A stretch of DNA of 64,000 bases. Origin: Myxococcota bacterium (GTDB taxonomy: Bacteria; Myxococcota_A; Bradymonadia; UBA7976; UBA1532). Position 1 is the first letter of the stretch. Each line of letters begins with the position of its first letter. The DNA lies in contig JAKLJY010000019.1 of the NCBI GenBank assembly GCA_023150895.1, positions 23,375 through 87,374 on the forward strand, in the 5' to 3' direction. Positions 40,418-56,477 of this stretch are shown in pieces. The position numbers and the translations under genes were made by a program. A model generated the notes under the pieces. The model ran no database searches, was not told the origin of the DNA, and saw only the letters and a program-made list of their open reading frames with translations.

Positions 40418-40445
40418 TTGACCCGACGAAACATCTCCCTATGAT
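40418..40445 (+). promoter_or_regulatory. Promoter of tRNA-Thr
   Basis: TTGACC, 16-base spacer, TATGAT, 25 bases before the tRNA. It lies divergent from the MopE-like gene whose start is 23 bases away. Confidence 0.7.
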
Positions 40446-40469
40446 GCCGGGACTCGGCGGGCGGTCTTT

Positions 40470-40545
40470 GCCGACATAGCTCAGTTGGTAGAGCAGCGCC
40501 CTCGTAATGCGCAGGTCGTCGGTTCAATTCCGACTGTCGGCTCCA
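40470..40545 (+). tRNA. tRNA-Thr (anticodon CGU)
   Basis: 76 bases. Acceptor GCCGACA pairs with TGTCGGC; anticodon loop CTCGTAA gives CGU; T arm TTCAATT. The 3' CCA is encoded. Confidence 0.95.
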
Positions 40546-40584
40546 CCGCCCGCCGAGTTTCCTCTCCCGTCACGCCGAGCCACC

Positions 40585-41432
40585 ATGCACCCGCATCTCC
40601 TGCTCGGCGCCGCGGCCCTCACCCTGCTGACGGGTGCGGCTCCCGGCCTCGACGTGGTCGTCATCGACCCGGGGCATGGGGGCACGAACATGGGCGCGCC
40701 CGCGCGAGCGGCCGGCACGGGCTGGGAGAAAGAGCACACGCTCCGCATCGCCCGGCGGGTGGCGGAGCACCTGCGGGCCGAGGGCGTGACGGTCTACCTG
40801 ACCCGTTGGGCCGACGTGGACATGACGCTCGCGAACCGCGTCCGGTACGCCAACGCGCACAAAGCCGACGTCTTCGTCAGCGTCCATCTGAATTCCACCG
40901 AGAAGCCCGGGCCGGTCGGTCACGAGACGTTCTTTCTCGCCCTGGAAAGCAGCGATGAGGCCGCGCGCCGGCTCGCCGCCTACGAGAACGAGGCGGTGGA
41001 AGCGCCGGGCGACCTCGCGAGCGCACCTTCGGGCGCAGCCGAGACCGACGTGGCGGACATCCTGCGCGACCTCGGGCAGACGCAGGCTCACGAGGATGCC
41101 CAGGCGCTCGCGGCGGCCATCCAGCGTCGGATGACCCCCCAGTCGCCGTTCCCGAACCGCGGCGTCCTGCAGGCGCCATTCAACGTCCTCATGGGGGCGT
41201 CCATGCCGGCGGTCGTCGTGGAAGCCGGCTTCCTGAATCACCCCAAGGAGGGCCTCTTCGTCACCAGCGAGGACGGCCACGCTCGCATCGCCCGCGGCAT
41301 CGCGGACGGCATCCTCGACTTCGGTCGCCTCGTCGCCGAGGCCCGCAAGGCCAGGCCGACGTCCGCGCGTGCCCCGGCCCCCCCAGCCCCCCCGACCACC
41401 ACGGCGACCGAACCCGTCGCCCCCAGGACCCC

Positions 41433-41436
<4 letters not shown>
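40585..41436 (+). CDS. N-acetylmuramoyl-L-alanine amidase (Amidase_3 family)
   Basis: Zinc amidase that cleaves the stem peptide from MurNAc in the periplasm. 283 residues from ATG 40585. Signal peptide at 1-20. Zinc and catalytic residues are in place: His31 in D-P-G-H-G-G, Glu50 in E-K-E-H, His101 in V-S-V-H-L-N-S and Glu213 in V-V-V-E-A-G-F. Residues 145-190 form a helical segment that may be a regulatory helix as in AmiC. A Pro/Ala/Thr-rich tail (260-283) has no clear domain. Overlaps rph by 4 bases. Confidence 0.93.
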
Positions 41437-42136
<700 letters not shown>

Positions 42137-42140
<4 letters not shown>

Positions 42141-42808
42141 GCGGCGCGGTGCTGGTGATCGCCACCGGCAACGCCCACAAGATTGGCGAGCTGCGGTCGC
42201 TTCTGCCCGGGTTGCCGCTCGTGGGGCTCGACGCCTTCCCCCCCCTGGCCGCGCCCGACGAGGACGCCCCCGACTACGCCGGAAACGCGATCATCAAGGC
42301 GCGCGCCGCGTTCGAGCACACCGGCGCGCCGTCCCTGGCCGATGACAGCGGCCTCGAGGTCGACGGTCTCGACGGTGCGCCGGGCATCCACAGCGCCCGG
42401 TACGCGCCGGGCAGCGACGCCGACCGTCGGCGAGCCCTGCTGGCCGCGCTCGAGGCGCGAGGGCCGGGAGCGAGCCGGCGCGCCCGGTTCGTCTGCGTCA
42501 TCGCGGTGGCGGGCCTGCCGCCGGCCGAACTCGAAAGGGCGCGGCAGGCCGGGCTCGATGTGGTCGCCGGTTGTGCGATCTCGCGCGGGACGTGCGCGGG
42601 TCGCATCATCGACCACGAGCGGGGGGGCGGGGGCTTCGGGTACGACCCCCTCTTCGAGGTCCCCGCGCTCGGCCGGACGTTCGCCGAGCTCAGCGCCGAC
42701 GAAAAACACGCGCTGAGCCACCGCGGGCGCGCCGCCGCACGTCTTCACGGCCTCCTGACGGCCCTCTTCCACGCTCCGCCCGACGAGAAAAATGGAACGC
42801 CCCCTTGA
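42137..42808 (+). CDS. rdgB: Non-canonical purine NTP pyrophosphatase (RdgB/HAM1)
   Basis: Hydrolyses ITP, dITP and XTP to keep them out of nucleic acids. 223 residues. Motifs: A-T-G-N-A-H-K-I-G-E-L near the start, D-Y-A-G-N-A-I-I-K-A-R, A-D-D-S-G-L-E-V-D-G-L-D-G-A-P-G, S-A-R-Y-A, F-G-Y-D-P-L-F and F-A-E-L-S-A-D-E-K-H-A-L-S-H-R. The insert E-L-E-R-A-R-Q-A-G-L near 135 makes the middle slightly longer than E. coli RdgB. Its 3' end carries the -35 of the tRNA promoter. Confidence 0.95.
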
Positions 42809-42833
42809 CAGCCCTGTGAGGGTTGTCTAGCTT
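42805..42833 (+). promoter_or_regulatory. Promoter of the six-tRNA cluster
   Basis: TTGACA, 17-base spacer, TAGCTT; start near 42840, 19 bases before tRNA-Pro. No other promoter is visible before trigger factor. Confidence 0.7.
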
Positions 42834-42858
42834 TCCGCCGCTCACGGCCTAGCCGCAC

Positions 42859-42932
42859 CGGGGTGTAGCGCAGCCTGGTAGCGCGCCAGTTTTGGGTACT
42901 GGTTGTCGGAGGTTCAAATCCTCTCACCCCGA
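42859..42932 (+). tRNA. tRNA-Pro (anticodon UGG)
   Basis: Acceptor CGGGGTG pairs with CACCCCG; anticodon loop TTTGGGT gives UGG; T arm TTCAAAT. CCA is not encoded (CCC follows). Confidence 0.95.
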
Positions 42933-42996
42933 CCCTTCTTTCGTCGTGAGCAGCCCTCCCGCAGATCTTTGAAAGCCTGGCCGGACGAGGCCCTGA

Positions 42997-43070
<74 letters not shown>

Positions 43071-43080
43071 CTTTTTCTGC

Positions 43081-43156
43081 GGTGGGTGTAGCTCAATGGT
43101 AGAGCGCTGGATTGTGGTTCCAGATGTTGCCGGTTCAAGCCCGGTCTCCCACCCCA
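43081..43156 (+). tRNA. tRNA-His (anticodon GUG)
   Basis: 76 bases counted with the extra 5' G (position -1) that identifies tRNA-His, and with encoded CCA. Anticodon GTG within ATTGTGGTT. The acceptor stem has one T-T mismatch near its base. Confidence 0.93.
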
Positions 43157-43194
43157 CTTCTCGTTTCTCGCGCGGGCCCTCGTCCGCGCAGCGT

Positions 43195-43271
<77 letters not shown>

Positions 43272-43312
43272 ACCCTTTTCTCACGACGCACACGGTCTTC
43301 GTCCCCCGGTGT

Positions 43313-43385
43313 GGGCCATTAGCTCAATTGGCAGAGCAACGGACTCTTAATCCGCAGGTTGGAGGTTCGATTCCTCCATGGCCCA
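43313..43385 (+). tRNA. tRNA-Lys (anticodon CUU)
   Basis: Acceptor GGGCCAT with ATGGCCC; anticodon loop CTCTTAA. CCA not encoded. Confidence 0.95.
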
Positions 43386-43466
43386 CTCGTTCAATCCTCC
43401 CCGAGACGACGCCTCCCGCGCAGCGCGCGCACCGAGCCGGGCGCGTGCCCATCGCTTCTGCATCCC

Positions 43467-43549
43467 GCGAGGATGGCGAAACTGGCAGACGCACTGGATT
43501 TAGGTTCCAGCGGGTTACCCCCGTGAGGGTTCGACTCCCTCTCCTCGCA
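43467..43549 (+). tRNA. tRNA-Leu (anticodon UAG)
   Basis: 83 bases with a long variable arm (CGGGTTACCCCCG region) as expected of class II tRNA. Acceptor GCGAGGA with TCCTCGC; anticodon loop TTTAGGT. CCA not encoded. 68 bases separate it from trigger factor. Confidence 0.95.
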
Positions 43550-43617
43550 CCCCGTCCGCGGCCGTGCGGCACCCCGCCGTGAGTTGTGTCCCCAATCCCA
43601 GCGAGCACCGAGAGCCC

Positions 43618-44919
43618 ATGCAGGTCCGAATCGAAGAGCAGAGTTCCACCGCCAAGCGTGTCACCATCGTCGTTCCGGCCAAGGACGTCGCCCGCGAGTT
43701 CTCGGGCGCGTATGGCCGGCTCGGTCAGCGCGTGAACCTGCCCGGCTTCCGCCGCGGCAAAGTCCCGACGGACGTGCTCAAGAAGCGCTACGGCCAGCAG
43801 GTCTCCATCGACGTCGCCCAGAACCTCATCGAAAGCGGCTGGCGACACGCCCTCAAGGAGCACAACCTGCTCCCGGTCAATCAGCCGAAGATCGATGGCC
43901 AGCTCGACCCCGCCCGGCCGGACGCCGAGTTCACCTTCAGCTTCACCGTCGAGACGCCGCCCAGCATCGACCTGCTGCCCTACGAGACGATCGCCCTCGA
44001 GAAGACCGACTGGCAGATCACCCAGGATCACGTCGATCACGAGCTCACCCACGTCGCCGAGAGCGCCGCCGAGTGGCACCCCATCGCCGACCGCGACGTC
44101 GCGCAGAAGGGTGACATGGCGGTCGTCGACTTCGAGGGGGCGCTCGATGGCGTGCCGTTCGAGGGGGGCAAGGCCGAGGAGTACGAGATCGTGCTCGGCT
44201 CCGGGCGCCTCATCCCGGGTTTCGAAGACCAGATCATCGGCCAGAAGAAGGACGCCGCGTTCGAGGTCAACGTGGACTTCCCCGAGGAGTACCCCAACAA
44301 GGAACTCGCGGGGCGCAAGGCCACGTTCGCCACGACCCTCAAGGACCTCAAGGTCAAGGTCACCCCCGCCATCGACGACGGCCTCGCCGGCACCCTCGGC
44401 CTCGAAAACCTCGAGAAGCTCAAAGAGGTCGTCCGCGAGCGCATGGGCGCCCAGTGGGAGCAGGCCGCGAAGAACGAGGCCTACGGTCGCATCCAGGCCC
44501 ACATCGCCGAGACCTACCGCTTCGAGCTGCCGGCCAGCATGGTCGAGGCCGAGCTCGACGCGCGAAAGAAGTCGGCTGAAGCCGGCGACGCCGAGGACGG
44601 CGCCGAGGCGACGCTCAAGTCCGTCGAAGACAGCCTGCGCATTTCGTTCGTGCTCGACGCCGTCGCCGAGAAGGAGAGCGTCGAGGTCAGCGAGGCCGAG
44701 CTCAACCGCGAGATCGAGATGATGGTCCGCTCCGCCGGCGCCTACGGGGCCCGGGTCCGGCAGATGTACCGGGAGAACGACCGGCGCGCGTCGCTTCGTC
44801 GGCGCATCCGCCACATGAAGGTCCTTGATTTCCTTCTGACCAAGGCTAACGTCACGCTGGTCCAGAAGGAGATCCCCGCGCACGACCACGGGGAACATTC
44901 GCACGACGCGCAGGGTTGA
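43618..44919 (+). CDS. tig: Trigger factor, ribosome-associated chaperone
   Basis: Binds near the ribosomal exit tunnel and shields nascent chains. 433 residues from ATG 43618 (MQVRIEEQ). N-domain with the ribosome-docking G-F-R-R-G-K-V-P; FKBP-type PPIase domain about 150-245 (G-D-M-A-V-V-D-F-E-G, L-I-P-G-F-E-D-Q-I-I-G); long helical C-domain after 250. C-terminal end is His-rich. It heads the conserved tig-clpP-clpX-lon order, and with no clear terminator or promoter after tRNA-Leu it may share the tRNA transcript. Confidence 0.96.
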   Translation: MQVRIEEQSSTAKRVTIVVPAKDVAREFSGAYGRLGQRVNLPGFRRGKVPTDVLKKRYGQQVSIDVAQNLIESGWRHALKEHNLLPVNQPKIDGQLDPARPDAEFTFSFTVETPPSIDLLPYETIALEKTDWQITQDHVDHELTHVAESAAEWHPIADRDVAQKGDMAVVDFEGALDGVPFEGGKAEEYEIVLGSGRLIPGFEDQIIGQKKDAAFEVNVDFPEEYPNKELAGRKATFATTLKDLKVKVTPAIDDGLAGTLGLENLEKLKEVVRERMGAQWEQAAKNEAYGRIQAHIAETYRFELPASMVEAELDARKKSAEAGDAEDGAEATLKSVEDSLRISFVLDAVAEKESVEVSEAELNREIEMMVRSAGAYGARVRQMYRENDRRASLRRRIRHMKVLDFLLTKANVTLVQKEIPAHDHGEHSHDAQG

Positions 44920-44973
44920 AACCGTACGGGCCCGGCGCCCGAACCCCGCACCCGCACCCGCTAGAAGGCCCCA

Positions 44974-45609
44974 ATGAAGCACCCCGATTGGATGGATTTC
45001 GCCCCGCGCGCGGGCATCGTCGTGCCGACCGTCGTCGAGCAGACGCACCGCGGCGAGCGCGGCTGGGACATCTTCAGCCGCCTGCTGAAGGACCGCATCA
45101 TCTTCCTGGGCACGCCCATCTACGACGACGTCGCGAACATCATCGTGGCCGAGCTTCTCTACCTGGAGAGCGAGGACCCCGACAAAGAGATCGCCATCTA
45201 CATCAACAGCCCCGGCGGCTCCGTCACCGCGGGCATGGCGATCTACGACACGATGAACCACGTGAAGTGCCCCATCTCGACCATCTGCGTCGGGCAGGCG
45301 GCTTCCATGGGCGCGTTCTTGCTCTCCTGCGGCTCCAAGGGCCGCCGCTTCGCGCTGCCCAACGCCCGCATCATGGTGCATCAGCCCCTCGGCGGCGCGC
45401 AGGGCCAGGCCTCCGACATCGAGATCCACGCCCGCGAGATCCTCCGCATCCGCGAGCGGATGAACCGCATCCTCTGCCACAACACCGGACAACCCTTCGA
45501 GCGCATCGTGAACGACACGGATCGCGACCGATTCATGACCGCGATGGAGGCCAAAGAATACGGCCTCGTCGACGAGGTCATGCAGCGCAAGGGCCCGGTG
45601 ATCGACTGA
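44974..45609 (+). CDS. clpP: ATP-dependent Clp protease proteolytic subunit
   Basis: Serine protease chamber used with ClpX. 211 residues. The catalytic triad is complete and at the E. coli precursor numbers: Ser111 (A-A-S-M-G-A), His136 (V-H-Q-P) and Asp185 (D-R-D-R-F). Opening [20 protein letters not shown]. clpX follows after 24 bases. Confidence 0.98.
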   Translation: MKHPDWMDFAPRAGIVVPTVVEQTHRGERGWDIFSRLLKDRIIFLGTPIYDDVANIIVAELLYLESEDPDKEIAIYINSPGGSVTAGMAIYDTMNHVKCPISTICVGQAASMGAFLLSCGSKGRRFALPNARIMVHQPLGGAQGQASDIEIHAREILRIRERMNRILCHNTGQPFERIVNDTDRDRFMTAMEAKEYGLVDEVMQRKGPVID

Positions 45610-45633
45610 CGTTCGTCCCGAAAGGCCTGGGCA

Positions 45634-46890
<1,257 letters not shown>

Positions 46891-46938
46891 GCGCGCCGAC
46901 TATCATGGCCGTATCCGACCGGCCGACGAGAACCCGCC

Positions 46939-49386
<2,448 letters not shown>

Positions 49387-49411
49387 CGTCTGCGCGCACG
49401 CCGGTTTCCCC

Positions 49412-49441
49412 TTGTGCGAGACCGGGACCGGCAGGTATCAC
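49412..49441 (+). promoter_or_regulatory. Possible promoter of tRNA-Val
   Basis: TTGTGC, 18-base spacer, TATCAC, 14 bases before the tRNA. Weaker than the other tRNA promoters here. Confidence 0.35.
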
Positions 49442-49455
49442 GGGCCGACCCGTGT

Positions 49456-49528
49456 GGGCGGGTAGCTCAGTTGGTAGAGCAGCGGTTTTACACACCGCGG
49501 GTCGCAGGTTCGAGCCCTGTCCCGCCCA
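49456..49528 (+). tRNA. tRNA-Val (anticodon UAC)
   Basis: Acceptor GGGCGGG with CCCGCCC; anticodon loop TTTACAC gives UAC. CCA not encoded. Confidence 0.95.
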
Positions 49529-49557
49529 CATCTACCACCCCCCCGGAGCGCGCGCGG

Positions 49558-50721
49558 ATGCCGCCGACTCTCGTTTGCCGGACGGTCTCGACCGTCGTCC
49601 TGGCCGGTCTCGCGGCGCTCGTCCCGCGGCCCGTCGCCGCGCAGCAGAGCTGCAACGCCCAGCCCGATCTCGAGGGCAAGCTCACCTGCATCTTTCAGCG
49701 GCAGATCGCGCCGCTGGTCAACGACCTCGACCAGATCCTGATCGAGGGGCCGAAGTACCTCGCCCAACGCCTGCCCCCGCTGCAGGCCATGGGTGATCTC
49801 GGCGGTCAGATGGACCTCGAGACGCCCAACGCCTTCAGCGTGTCGCTCGGCGTGACGAGCGGCGTCTACTTCGACTTCAATCAGGAGGTCGCCGACGACT
49901 TCCAGCGGCTGCCGAAAACGCTGCCGGAGCCGTTGCCGTTGCCCTCGGCGGTGCTCTCGGCGCGCTATGGCGTCACACCGGACTGGGAGCTCACCGGCCG
50001 GTTCGGCTACGTGCCCGAGTTCAAGACGAAGTCGCGCGACTGGGAGATCGCCGCTGCGACGCGGACGTTCGCGCTCGGCACGCGCTACCGGCTCTCCCGG
50101 GGTGAGGGCTCGTGGCCTACGCTCGTCAGCAGCGCCGAGGTCTCCTATTTCACGGGCTACATGGAGGTCGGGCGCGGCCTGACCTATCCGCTGATCACCA
50201 TGCGGGAGGCGGCGAAGCTCGCCGACGTGCCCTGGGAGCCCGTCCGCACCGCCATCAACGACGAGTTTCGCGAAGCCAACGGCGGGACCGACATCCTCGG
50301 TCCGGCCGATGACGTGACCATCGGCACGTTCTTCCGCGGCGCGCCCATCCTGGGGTGGGACATCTATCAGCTCAGCCTCGAACAACGGGCCGCGTGGGCG
50401 CTCGGCTTCTTTCACCCGGTGCTCGGCCTCGGCCTCGATGCGGCACAGGGGCACGTCGACAGCGGCGTGCAGCTCGAGATCGACCTGCGTGTGACCCGAC
50501 CGCGGCATTTCGTCGATGTCGCGGGCAACTTCAAGGAGCCCGTCCTGCCGGATCAGGACGTCACGCTCGAGACCGAAGACCCCCGTCGATTCGGTGCCCG
50601 CCTGATCGCAGGCTTCGAGTTCGATCTCGGCGACCACTTCCGGCTCCCGTTCGAAGCGCAGTACGATCTCGGCTCCGGCGCACTCCTCGGTGGTTTCGCG
50701 TTGAGGTTCGCATGGCGATGA
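49558..50721 (+). CDS. Exported beta-rich, probable outer-membrane protein
   Basis: 387 residues from ATG 49558. Signal peptide ends V-A-A-Q near 29. Two early cysteines (32, 45 approx.). Alternating hydrophobic strands from about 85 on (SVSLGVTSGVYFDFNQE, AVLSARYGVTPDWELTG), long loops, and a C-terminal strand ending G-F-A-L-R-F-A-W-R, with a penultimate aromatic. This looks like an outer-membrane barrel, but no named family is recognised. Not preceded by its own clear promoter; may be read from the tRNA-Val side. The next lipoprotein gene overlaps its stop. Confidence 0.7.
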   Translation: MPPTLVCRTVSTVVLAGLAALVPRPVAAQQSCNAQPDLEGKLTCIFQRQIAPLVNDLDQILIEGPKYLAQRLPPLQAMGDLGGQMDLETPNAFSVSLGVTSGVYFDFNQEVADDFQRLPKTLPEPLPLPSAVLSARYGVTPDWELTGRFGYVPEFKTKSRDWEIAAATRTFALGTRYRLSRGEGSWPTLVSSAEVSYFTGYMEVGRGLTYPLITMREAAKLADVPWEPVRTAINDEFREANGGTDILGPADDVTIGTFFRGAPILGWDIYQLSLEQRAAWALGFFHPVLGLGLDAAQGHVDSGVQLEIDLRVTRPRHFVDVAGNFKEPVLPDQDVTLETEDPRRFGARLIAGFEFDLGDHFRLPFEAQYDLGSGALLGGFALRFAWR

Positions 50722-51035
50722 AGTCCCTGAACGCGTTCGTTTGGGCGGGTCTGGTGGGCTGTTCGGCCAACCCCCTCGATCCGGACCGCATCGGTTGCAT
50801 CGAGACTGCCCTCGGCAACAGCTGCGATCAGACGTCGGGCGGCGGCGGGTCCGACCCGTGTGCGGGTGCCTGCAACGCCCTCGACCAATGCACCCCGGGT
50901 GGTCTCGCGTCGCAGGGCGCCAGCGTCTCCGCTTGTCAGTCCATCTGTGCCCAGGGCCAGCTCGCCGCCCCTACGGTGGTCGAGTGCCTGTCGATGGCCA
51001 GCACCTGTGAAGAGGCCAACCTTTGCGCCCAGTAA
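50718..51035 (+). CDS. Small Cys-rich lipoprotein
   Basis: 105 residues from ATG 50718, overlapping the barrel gene stop; an ATG two codons earlier is possible. Lipobox L-V-G-C with Cys15. The mature part has ten further cysteines (C-I-E, N-S-C-D, D-P-C-A-G-A-C-N and so on), suggesting several disulfides and a compact periplasmic domain. No family recognised. The following gene starts inside its end. Confidence 0.7.
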   Translation: MKSLNAFVWAGLVGCSANPLDPDRIGCIETALGNSCDQTSGGGGSDPCAGACNALDQCTPGGLASQGASVSACQSICAQGQLAAPTVVECLSMASTCEEANLCAQ

Positions 51036-52234
51036 GTCCCCGCGCGTGCCCGCTCGTCTTGTGTTCTGCGATTCTCGCCTTCGGTTGTGTCGCCTCGGAA
51101 GACGAGAGCGGCGGCAAACTGCCGGTCTACCCGCTCGCCGATGCCGGGGCGGGCGGCAGCGGGGGCACGGCGCCCCCCGTCGGCGGCACCCCGGGCGGCC
51201 CCGACGCGCGTGTTTTCGAACCCTTCGACCCGCCCTCTGCGCTCGTCGTCGCCACCTACAACGTCGAGAACCTCTTCGACCTCACGGACGACCCCGATCA
51301 CGACGAGGGCGAGTTCACACCGGGGACCGCCACCTGGAATGCCGGGCGCCTTGCCGACCGCCTCGGCCGCATGGCGCGCGTCTTCGCCGATCTCGGGGCG
51401 GACGTCGTCTCGGTGAACGAGGTGGAGAACGAGGAGATCCTGACGCAGCTCCGCGACGCCATCGTCGACGTCGGTGGACCGCGGTACCCTTATCTCGCGG
51501 TCGCCAACAGCCGCGATCCCCGGGGCATCAAACCCGCCGTGCTGAGCCGGTACCCCATCACGCGCAGCCTCGGGCGGCCCATCAACCGGGCGCATGACTG
51601 CCTCGCGACCGAGAACCGGCAGCCCATCACGCTCGACGGCTCCGAACCCGAAGCCCGCCCGATCTTTCAGGTGGAGATCAACGTCGACGCGGAGCCCGAG
51701 GCGGATCTCGTCCTGCTGGCCAACCACTGGAAGGCGAAGGGCCGCACGTCGTACCCCTGCGACGACGATGAGCACCGGCTTCGCTCCGGCCTCCAGTTGC
51801 GAGACCTCGTCCTGCAGCTCCAGACCGAGACGCCCGACCGCGACTTCGTGGCGCTCGGAGACTTCAACACGTTCGAGTTCGAGGCGCCGCTCGCCGAGGG
51901 CGTCCAGGCCGAACTCGACTTCGACGCCCCGGCGGCCCTCTACAACGCCTGGGGCGACGCGGGCGTCATCTCCGGGCGCGAAACGAACGACAACCGCTGG
52001 AACGGCATCGACAACAGCTCCTACCAGTTCGACGGTGACTGGACGCGCCTGGACCACATCATCCTCTCTGCGAGTCTGCTCACCGGCGCCCACGGCTGGC
52101 GACTCGAACGCGGGTCGGTCGCGAGCTTCCACGCGGGGTACATGATCGACAACGGCCGCCCCGACTCCTGGGACGCGCGGGACGGCAGCGGGTACTCGGA
52201 CCACCTGCCCGTGCGCCTCCGCCTCGTGCGCTGA
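51023..52234 (+). CDS. Endonuclease/exonuclease/phosphatase-family lipoprotein
   Basis: 403 residues from TTG 51023, overlapping the previous gene by 13 bases. Lipobox A-F-G-C, Cys22, then a Gly-rich linker. Catalytic fold marks: V-A-T-Y-N-V-E-N-L-F-D near 76, V-V-S-V-N-E-V-E-N near 127, L-L-A-N-H-W-K-A-K-G, A-L-G-D-F-N-T-F near 276, and Y-S-D-H-L-P-V at the end. Predicted extracellular or periplasmic nuclease or phosphodiesterase anchored in a membrane; substrate not inferable. Last of three co-directional exported-protein genes. Confidence 0.85.
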   Translation: MRPVSPRACPLVLCSAILAFGCVASEDESGGKLPVYPLADAGAGGSGGTAPPVGGTPGGPDARVFEPFDPPSALVVATYNVENLFDLTDDPDHDEGEFTPGTATWNAGRLADRLGRMARVFADLGADVVSVNEVENEEILTQLRDAIVDVGGPRYPYLAVANSRDPRGIKPAVLSRYPITRSLGRPINRAHDCLATENRQPITLDGSEPEARPIFQVEINVDAEPEADLVLLANHWKAKGRTSYPCDDDEHRLRSGLQLRDLVLQLQTETPDRDFVALGDFNTFEFEAPLAEGVQAELDFDAPAALYNAWGDAGVISGRETNDNRWNGIDNSSYQFDGDWTRLDHIILSASLLTGAHGWRLERGSVASFHAGYMIDNGRPDSWDARDGSGYSDHLPVRLRLVR

Positions 52235-52270
52235 GTTCGAAGGGAATTTCGGCGTCCGGGTCGATTTTCT

Positions 52271-52299
52271 TTGACGACCGGTTACCTCGCTGCTAGTGT
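52271..52299 (+). promoter_or_regulatory. Promoter of tRNA-Asp
   Basis: TTGACG, 17-base spacer, TAGTGT; start near 52306, 12 bases before the tRNA. Confidence 0.7.
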
Positions 52300-52317
52300 G
52301 CTCGCACTTCCGGCTGC

Positions 52318-52394
52318 GGAGTCGTAGTTCAGTCGGTTAGAACGCTGGCCTGTCAAGCCAGAGGCCGCGGGTTCAAGTCCCGTCGACTCCGCCA
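52318..52394 (+). tRNA. tRNA-Asp (anticodon GUC)
   Basis: 77 bases. Acceptor GGAGTCG with CGACTCC; anticodon loop CTGTCAA. Encoded CCA. Confidence 0.95.
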
Positions 52395-52427
52395 AAAGCC
52401 CCGTCGGTTCTGCCGGCGGGGCTTTTT
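52395..52427 (+). terminator. Intrinsic terminator of tRNA-Asp
   Basis: Stem AAAGCCCCG/CGGGGCTTT with a TCGG/CCGG inner extension, then a run of T. It lies directly after the encoded CCA. Confidence 0.9.
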
Positions 52428-52501
52428 GCTTTTTGGCGCCCGAACGAAAACGGGCGACCCGCAGGCCGCCCGTCGACACGCACACGGGGACTCGCGGCGG
52501 C

Positions 52502-55564
<3,063 letters not shown>

Positions 55565-55732
55565 TGGACTTCCTCCACGTACAGAAACATGCGCGAACGT
55601 AGGTTCGCCTACATGTAGCAGGAGGTCAATCCAGAAACTACAGTCGCGCAGAATTCCTCCCTTGCCGGCGGGCGTGCCCGCGCCCATGCTTTGCGCTCCT
55701 CTGCCCGTTCGACCGATGCTCCGGAGACCGCC

Positions 55733-55984
55733 GTGGACAAGTTCCTGCTCGACCTCCTTCTTTGCCCCGAGACGCGCGAGAAGCTCACGCTCGCCCCGAC
55801 GACCCTCGTCGAACGCCTCAACGCGGCCATCGACGCCGGCACCCTGAAGAACAGGGTCGGCGCACCCGTCAAGCAGCGGCTCGACGCCGCCCTGCTGCGC
55901 GCGGACGGCAAGTTCGCCTACGGGGTCCACGACGACATCCCGAACCTCATCCTCGATGAGGCCATCCCCGTGGAGACGCCCTGA
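55733..55984 (+). CDS. Trm112-like small protein
   Basis: 83 residues from GTG 55733 with GGAG upstream; an in-frame ATG at 55691 lacks an SD. N-terminus D-K-F-L-L-D-L-L-L-C-P-E-T-R-E and C-terminus Y-G-V-H-D-D-I-P-N-L-I follow the Trm112/UPF0434 pattern (L-C-P-x-x-(K/R) ... D-G-I-P-x-(L/M)-L). Only one cysteine remains of the usual knuckle, so zinc binding is doubtful. Such proteins activate methyltransferases; partner unknown. Confidence 0.65.
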   Translation: MDKFLLDLLLCPETREKLTLAPTTLVERLNAAIDAGTLKNRVGAPVKQRLDAALLRADGKFAYGVHDDIPNLILDEAIPVETP

Positions 55985-56063
55985 GCGCCCGGGAGATCGT
56001 TCCGCACAAAATCTTGCCCCGGCGCACGTTTGACTACATGGTGTGACCAAACAGGAGGTACCC

Positions 56064-56444
56064 ATGCAGACCGAACGTCGTCGCCGCCGCAGCGCATCCC
56101 CTTCCGAGGCCCTCGGACTCTACTTCGAAAGCCTCGCCGCACGTCACGCATGGGAGGCCGTCGCGCTCGCCGACGACGATGGCCTTCTGCTCGGGGGGGC
56201 CGGCAAGAACGTCGATCAGGAGGGCATCGCCGCCATCGCGCCGGTCGCCGCCCGCGAGCCCGAGCACGCCCCGGAGGGCCTCCTCGGGCTCGTGACGCGC
56301 GGTCGCCCGCTCCGCGTGTGGGGCGTCACGCTCGACGGCCAGACCTTCCACCTGGCCACGGTCGGGGCGACCACGGCGCCCCCGGCGGAGACCTACTCGG
56401 CGCTCGGCCGAATCCTCGGGGCACCGTGCGCGGCGAGCGTCTGA
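56064..56444 (+). CDS. Small protein, possibly Roadblock/LC7-like
   Basis: 126 residues from ATG 56064, which has a strong AGGAGG 5 bases upstream (an in-frame GTG at 56043 lacks one). Arg-rich start (TERRRRRSASPSEALG), then helix and beta segments: WEAVALADDDGLLLGGAG, AAIAPVAARE, and LRVWGVTLDGQTFHLATVGA. The A-L-x-D-x-x-G-L-x-L-x-G-x-G and L-x-T-V-G features resemble the Roadblock/LC7 regulators of small GTPases, but the match is weak. No partner GTPase nearby. The end is followed by a convergent gene. Confidence 0.55.
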   Translation: MQTERRRRRSASPSEALGLYFESLAARHAWEAVALADDDGLLLGGAGKNVDQEGIAAIAPVAAREPEHAPEGLLGLVTRGRPLRVWGVTLDGQTFHLATVGATTAPPAETYSALGRILGAPCAASV

Positions 56445-56477
56445 ACCGCTGAGCGACCGACCAGCCTGCGGCGGGCC

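Noticed and set aside
55600..55690. ftsK promoter at TTGACC (55629-55624, minus strand).
   Set aside because: No acceptable -10 occurs at the right spacing; the nearby GCGAAC/GTTCGC hairpin also gives no clear function.
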